From positions 207,915-271,914 of the forward strand of contig JADJYU010000012.1 of the NCBI GenBank assembly GCA_016719565.1: a DNA stretch of 64,000 nucleotides, given 5' to 3'. Below are positions 59,650 to 64,000 of the stretch, piece after piece. Position 1 is the first letter of the stretch; each line of letters starts with the position of its first letter. The translations under genes and the position numbers were made by a program. This DNA comes from Ignavibacteria bacterium. Its GTDB lineage: Bacteria > Bacteroidota > Ignavibacteria > Tepidaquicellales > Tepidaquicellaceae. Under the pieces are notes generated by a model. It saw only the letters and a list, made by a program, of their open reading frames with translations. It did not search any database and was not told the origin of the DNA.

Positions 59650-62119
59650 GTGGTAAATCAAAACCCTGAACAAATTGCGAGAGATTGTATTGATAAACAG
59701 CTGAGAGAATGCGGCTGGATAGTTCAGGATATTAAACATATTAATCTGAATGCCGGTACCGGTGTGGCTGTAAAGGAATACCAGACGGATGTAGGTCCGG
59801 CTGATTATGTTCTCTTTGCGGAAGGAAAACCCTGCGGAGTAATTGAGGCGAAACGAATTGAAGAAGGTCACAGAATGTCCGTTCATGAATTGCAGGGGAA
59901 GATTATTCAAAAGCATCTCTGAAACATCTTAAAAATGAACCGCTGCCGTTTGTATATCTGAGCACAGGAGAAGTAACAAGATTCGCTGACTTCACTGATC
60001 CGAAACCAAGAGGAAGAGAAGTATTTACATTTCACAGACCTGAAACTCTTCTCAAATGGCAGAAGAATGATAAATCATTACGGAAGAGACTTTATGATCT
60101 GCCGGAACTGGAAACTCAGGGACTGAGAGAATGTCAGATCACTGCAATAAATAATCTTGATAAATCATTAAAGGAAAACCGTCCGAGAGCTTTGATCCAG
60201 ATGGCTACAGGATCAGGTAAGACATATACTGCAATTACATTTATTTACCGCTTATTAAAATTTGCAAAGGCAAAGAGAATACTGTTTCTAGTAGATACCA
60301 AAAATCTGGGAGAACAGGCGGAGCAGGAATTCATGGCTTTTGTCCCGAATGATGATAACCGGAAATTTACAGAACTATATACAGTCCAGAGACTGAAATC
60401 CAGCTATATTGCTTCAGACAGTCAGGTCTGCATCAGCACAATTCAGAGATTATACTCCATACTTAAAGGAACAGAATTAGATGAAAAAGCCGAAGAGGAA
60501 AATCCCAATGAAAGAAAATTCCAGCCGAAGAAAATTCCTCCGATTGAATATGATCCGAAAATGCCGATAGAATTTTTTGATTTTATTGTAATTGATGAAT
60601 GTCACAGAAGCATTTATAATTTATGGAAACAGGTGCTGGAATATTTTGATGCTTTTGAGATCGGGCTGACGGCTACACCTGATAAAAGAACGATCGGTTA
60701 TTTTGATCAGAATCTTATCAGTGAATATTCTCATGAAATGGCTGTGGCAGACGGAGTGAATGTGGGATACAATGTTTTTATTATAGATACAAAAGTAACT
60801 CAAAAAGGAGCGACACTCTGGAAAGGTGAATACGTCGAACACCGGGAGCGTCTCAGCAGAAAGAAAAGAATGGAGCTGCAGGATGAAGATGAAGAATATT
60901 CAAATAAGCAATTAGACAAAGATGTTGTAAATCCGAACCAGATAAGAACTATCATTAAATCGTTCAAAGAAAACCTTCCCAAAATATTCCCTGACCGGAG
61001 AGATAAAAACGGAATTTTTGAAGTTCCGAAAACTCTGATCTTTGCAAAGACAGACAGTCATGCTGATGATATTATTCAGATCGTAAGAGAAGAATTCAAT
61101 GAGGAAAACAGATTCTGCAGAAAGATCACTTATACTGCTGACAGAGATAAGATCGATGAAGATAAAAATGTAATAGAGGCGGGCGAAGATCCTAAGACCA
61201 TTTTGTCTCAGTTCAGAAATAATTATCATCCGCGTATCACCGTCACTGTGGATATGATTTCTACCGGAACAGATGTAAGACCGCTTGAATGTCTTCTGTT
61301 CATGAGAGATGTAAAAAGTAAAAACTACTTTGAGCAGATGAAAGGCAGGGGAACAAGAACCATTTTACTGGATGATCTCAGAAAGGTAACTCCTTCGGCT
61401 AAATACACAAAAGACCACTTTGTGATAGTGGATGCGATCGGCGTAACCAATAGAGTATTTACGGGTGAGCTGAATGAGTACATAGAAAATGTCAGAAAAA
61501 TACATGAGCAGCGAATTGATCTTTCCAATCCGGATGAAGTGCTCGGCACAGGATGGGATGAAGATAATAAAGAAAAAGCTGAAACTCTTATCACGGAATT
61601 CAGAGAGTGGATGGTACATAATAAAAATGAACTGACTGCGCTGCAGATATTTTATAATCAGCCGTTCCGGAGACGGGAGGTTACATATAAGATGATACAG
61701 GAAGTGCTGGAGAAACTGACTGAAGATAAACCGTCTTTAGCACCGATGAATTTATGGAGAGCTTATGAAACTGCGGAGACTGTTACCGGAAAGCCATTGA
61801 CCGATCTGACTGCAATGGTATCGATCATCAGAAAAGTCACAGGCATTGATGATACGCTAACGAGCTATGATAAGACAGTTGATAAAAATTTCCGGGAGTG
61901 GGTTTTTTAAAACAGGCGGGAGCTGTCAAGTTCAACGAAGAACAAATGAACTGGCTGAGAATGATAAAGGATTATGTGATCTATAGCTTTCACATAGATA
62001 AAGATGATTTTGATCTGAACCCATTTAATGCGCAGGGCGGATTGGGGAAGATGTGGCTGTTGTTTGGGGAAGAGACAGAGGAAATTATTAGTGAATTGAA
62101 TGAGGTGTTGGCAGCGTGA
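59650..62119 (+). CDS. hsdR: Type I restriction enzyme R subunit (two frameshifts)
   Basis: The N-terminal nuclease has the PD-(D/E)xK pattern 'GPADYVLF...GVIEAKR'. The motor shows Walker A 'ATGSGKT', 'DECHRS' as motif II, 'GLTATPDKRT' as motif III and 'MKGRGTRT' as motif VI; the C-terminal EcoEI_R_C-type domain ('NELTALQIFYNQPFRRREVT') follows. HsdR translocates and cuts unmodified DNA with HsdM and HsdS. Start GTG 59650 is the first usable codon; an ATG at 59625 would need a frameshift. One-base losses near 59905 and in the T-run near 61905 split the gene. The stop overlaps the hsdS start. Confidence 0.88.
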
Positions 62120-63337
62120 ACATTTCTGAAAATAATTATCCGAAACATTGGGAGTTAAATAGAATTAGAGATATCTTTGAAATAATTAAAGAAAAAGGAT
62201 CTGAGTGTACCGTTCCATATTTAGAAATTGGTGATGTAGATATTAAAAAAAATATTTGTTAAAGAATAAAGTATCTGTAAAAGGATAAAGTATCAAAAAA
62301 AAGGTGATATTCTGATATCAAGGGTAAGACCCAACAGAGGTGCAATTGTAGAAATAAATGAAAAACAACTTTAGTTTCTTCCGCTTTTACAGTTCTAAGA
62401 AATAAAGGAAAATTTGTACAATCATTTCCTTTTATTTTTTAGCATATAATAATAAATTTTTAAAATATCTTGGTGATAATTGTACAGGGGCAGTTTGTAT
62501 CCAACAGTGTCAGAGAATTTACTTTCTGATTATATTATTCCTCTTCCACCATTGCATGAACAACAAGCAATTGTTTCCGAAATAGAAAAACTACTCAGTG
62601 AATTAGAAAACGGCAAACAACAACTGCAAATCGCGCAGCAGCAATTAAAAGTTTACAGGCAGAGTTTGTTGAAGGTGGGCTTTTGAAGGAAGCTTGACGA
62701 ATAAGAATGTGAAGGATGGGGAATTGCCGAAGGATGGAAAGTTGTTATATTAAAAGATATAGTAGGAAAATATCAGATGACCTTTGGTTCAAATCTTAAG
62801 AGTGTGGATTATGTCAATGAGGGAGTTCGGGTTATTAGATTAGAAAATATTGTGTAATGGAATTTAGAAATGAATACAAAAACTTTCGTTTCTCAAGAAA
62901 ATATGAAATAATCAAAACACACACTGTGGGTAAAGGAGACATTATTTTTCTTCATTCATTTCGAAAGCATAAGATCAGTTATTTTACCTGACTACATAGA
63001 TAAAGCTATAAATAAAGCAGATTGTTTTCTTGTTAGAGTTTCTGAAACAACCGTTAATAAAAAATATTTAGCATATTATTTTTCAACAAAAGCTATGCAA
63101 AATCAGCTTGTGAATCAAATACATGGGTGCTAGCTAGACTCCAGGGTAAACACTACTCAACTTAAACTCTTTAATACCTTTGCTCCATTAAATGAACAAC
63201 AATTCTATTGTTAATAAATTAGAAAGCAAAACTCACAGTATGCGATAAAATAGAAGAAACCATCAAGCCAAAGTCTACTGCAAGCGGAGACATTGGGGCA
63301 GAGTATTTTGAAGAAGGCTTTGAGGAAATTATTATAA
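62116..63337 (+). pseudogene. hsdS: Type I restriction specificity subunit, heavily broken
   Basis: GTG 62116 overlaps the hsdR stop. Two target-recognition halves can be traced: 'YPKHWELNRIRDIF' at the start with the first conserved helix 'LPPLHEQQAIVSEIEKLLSE' near 62550, then 'LPKDGKLLY' near 62725 with the second helix region ('APLNEQQ') near 63190 and the closing 'QSILKKALRKLL' to TAA 63335. At least ten frame breaks or stops interrupt it. The density of errors rises towards the window end, so poor sequence quality or real decay are both possible. Confidence 0.75.
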
Positions 63338-63376
63338 TAAATAGTTTAAAATAAAGTTTGTTTAATATTATATATA

Positions 63377-64000
63377 ATGAGTCTAAAAAAAAAGAATTAG
63401 ATAAATAAAATTTATTGTTGATCAATTTATTGAAGAGCGAGAATCATCTTATGCTAATATTACTTCAACAAAAAAAAAAATTAACCAAGATTATAGATGA
63501 TGTAGCCCCAGACTTTGCTTAACTAATTGTTGAGACTAAAGCGTAGAAAAATAAAATACTATTCTTTTCACCTGAGTTAAGGACTCGGATAGTTTAAAGG
63601 AAAATTATTAAGAAAAAATCTTTTTTTAATATGTTTATAGATTTGATTCCAGATGGGTTTGATCAAAATGATGCTGATTTAAAGAAAACGTAAGAGAGAA
63701 AATATTAGAAATTGATGATTTAATTGGTATAAAGATTTAACAGATCTAAATAGTGATTGAAAGAAAATGATTGAGTTAATTAATTCATCTGAATTTAAAA
63801 AATGGCAAAAGCAGAAGACATTCTGTTAATGAAGAAGACTTAAGAATTCAACCTATGATAATGAAAAATGGTCTTAGAATATTTAAGATTAAAGGAAAAG
63901 ATGATAAGTACAATTTCTTGAACTTCAAATAAAAAGCAAAATTCTTTCAGCTTGGGATGACATGACCATTCTATTTTTATAAAGATTATGCGATTTCTCC
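63377..64000 (+). pseudogene. Broken RelA/SpoT-like nucleotide synthetase gene, cut by window end
   Basis: Over several frames one can trace 'MSLKKKELDK', 'VDQFIEERESSYANITS', 'IIDDVAPDFA', 'KNGLRIFKIKGKDDKYNF', then 'ELQIKSKILSAWDDM' and 'HSIFYKDYAIS' at the edge. The last two resemble the Glu-x-Gln strand and following helix of RelA/SpoT-type pyrophosphokinase domains, which make (p)ppGpp or related alarmones. This is pattern recognition across frameshifts, so it is tentative. Position next to a type I restriction locus fits a defence or toxin role. Confidence 0.4.

Noticed and set aside
1..64000. tRNA, rRNA and known riboswitches
   Set aside because: I saw no cloverleaf with CCA-end context, rRNA segment or recognisable riboswitch core; a covariance-model scan could still find a divergent one.

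Overview
The window looks like an AT-rich chromosome segment of a Bacteroidota/Ignavibacteriota-type bacterium (FCB group). The best marker is the C-terminal secretion domain ending at 51131, which has the Asn-Pro-Phe-Asn-Pro and Ser-Ser-Gly-Ile-Tyr-Tyr-Tyr-Arg-Leu features of type IX secretion (T9SS) sorting domains. A PD40-OmpA protein, SBBP and BNR propeller repeats and many small lipoproteins agree with this. Every gene I could support lies on the + strand.

Layout. 1-6.9 kb holds intact housekeeping genes: aldolase end, EamA permease, CDF transporter, Gfo/Idh/MocA oxidoreductase, metallophosphoesterase and a tRNA nucleotidyltransferase-family protein. 6.9-9.6 kb is a REP/RAYT island with nine ~207-bp tandem units of inverted REP palindromes, a REP-associated tyrosine transposase, and three more REP units downstream. 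9.6-12.0 kb has a 21-bp minisatellite, an unrecognised 260-aa protein and a DUF2188 remnant with a strong terminator. 12.4-42.1 kb is the most interesting part: a ~30-kb Ser/Thr phosphosignalling locus. 42-58.6 kb is a field of secreted and surface proteins (LamG, OmpA, beta-barrel, YD-repeat-like, SBBP-peptidase-T9SS, lipase-LamG, BNR and PQQ-like propellers) with gene remnants. 58.6-64 kb has terminators, palindromic repeats, type I restriction hsdR, a broken hsdS and, at the edge, a broken RelA/SpoT-like gene.

The signalling locus combines six Hanks-type kinases (18769, 24703, 32876, 36325, 37877, 39382), one PP2C phosphatase (14705) and four FHA proteins (12442, 13086, 17505, 22862), with TPR proteins and lipoproteins between them. 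Most are predicted to cross the inner membrane: kinase-TM-sensor, PP2C-TM-tail, VWA-TM-FHA, trypsin-like protease-TM-FHA. Periplasmic ends of two kinases carry the same domain type as small lipoproteins encoded beside them (YARHG, NTF2-like). All six kinases, and three of the four FHA proteins, have Thr-containing linker motifs, often with an aliphatic residue at +3, which could be FHA docking sites. An NlpC/P60 hydrolase and a GH3 (NagZ-like) protein inside the block suggest a link to the cell wall. The combined function is inference.

Quality caveat: many genes between 13 and 64 kb are split by single-base indels, mostly one-base losses in A/T homopolymers. I read most of these as probable sequencing error and give full gene spans with the breaks noted. 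True decay is also present (GH3 copy near 52.3 kb, T9SS-domain scrap near 52.0 kb), and hsdS and the terminal gene are very badly broken.
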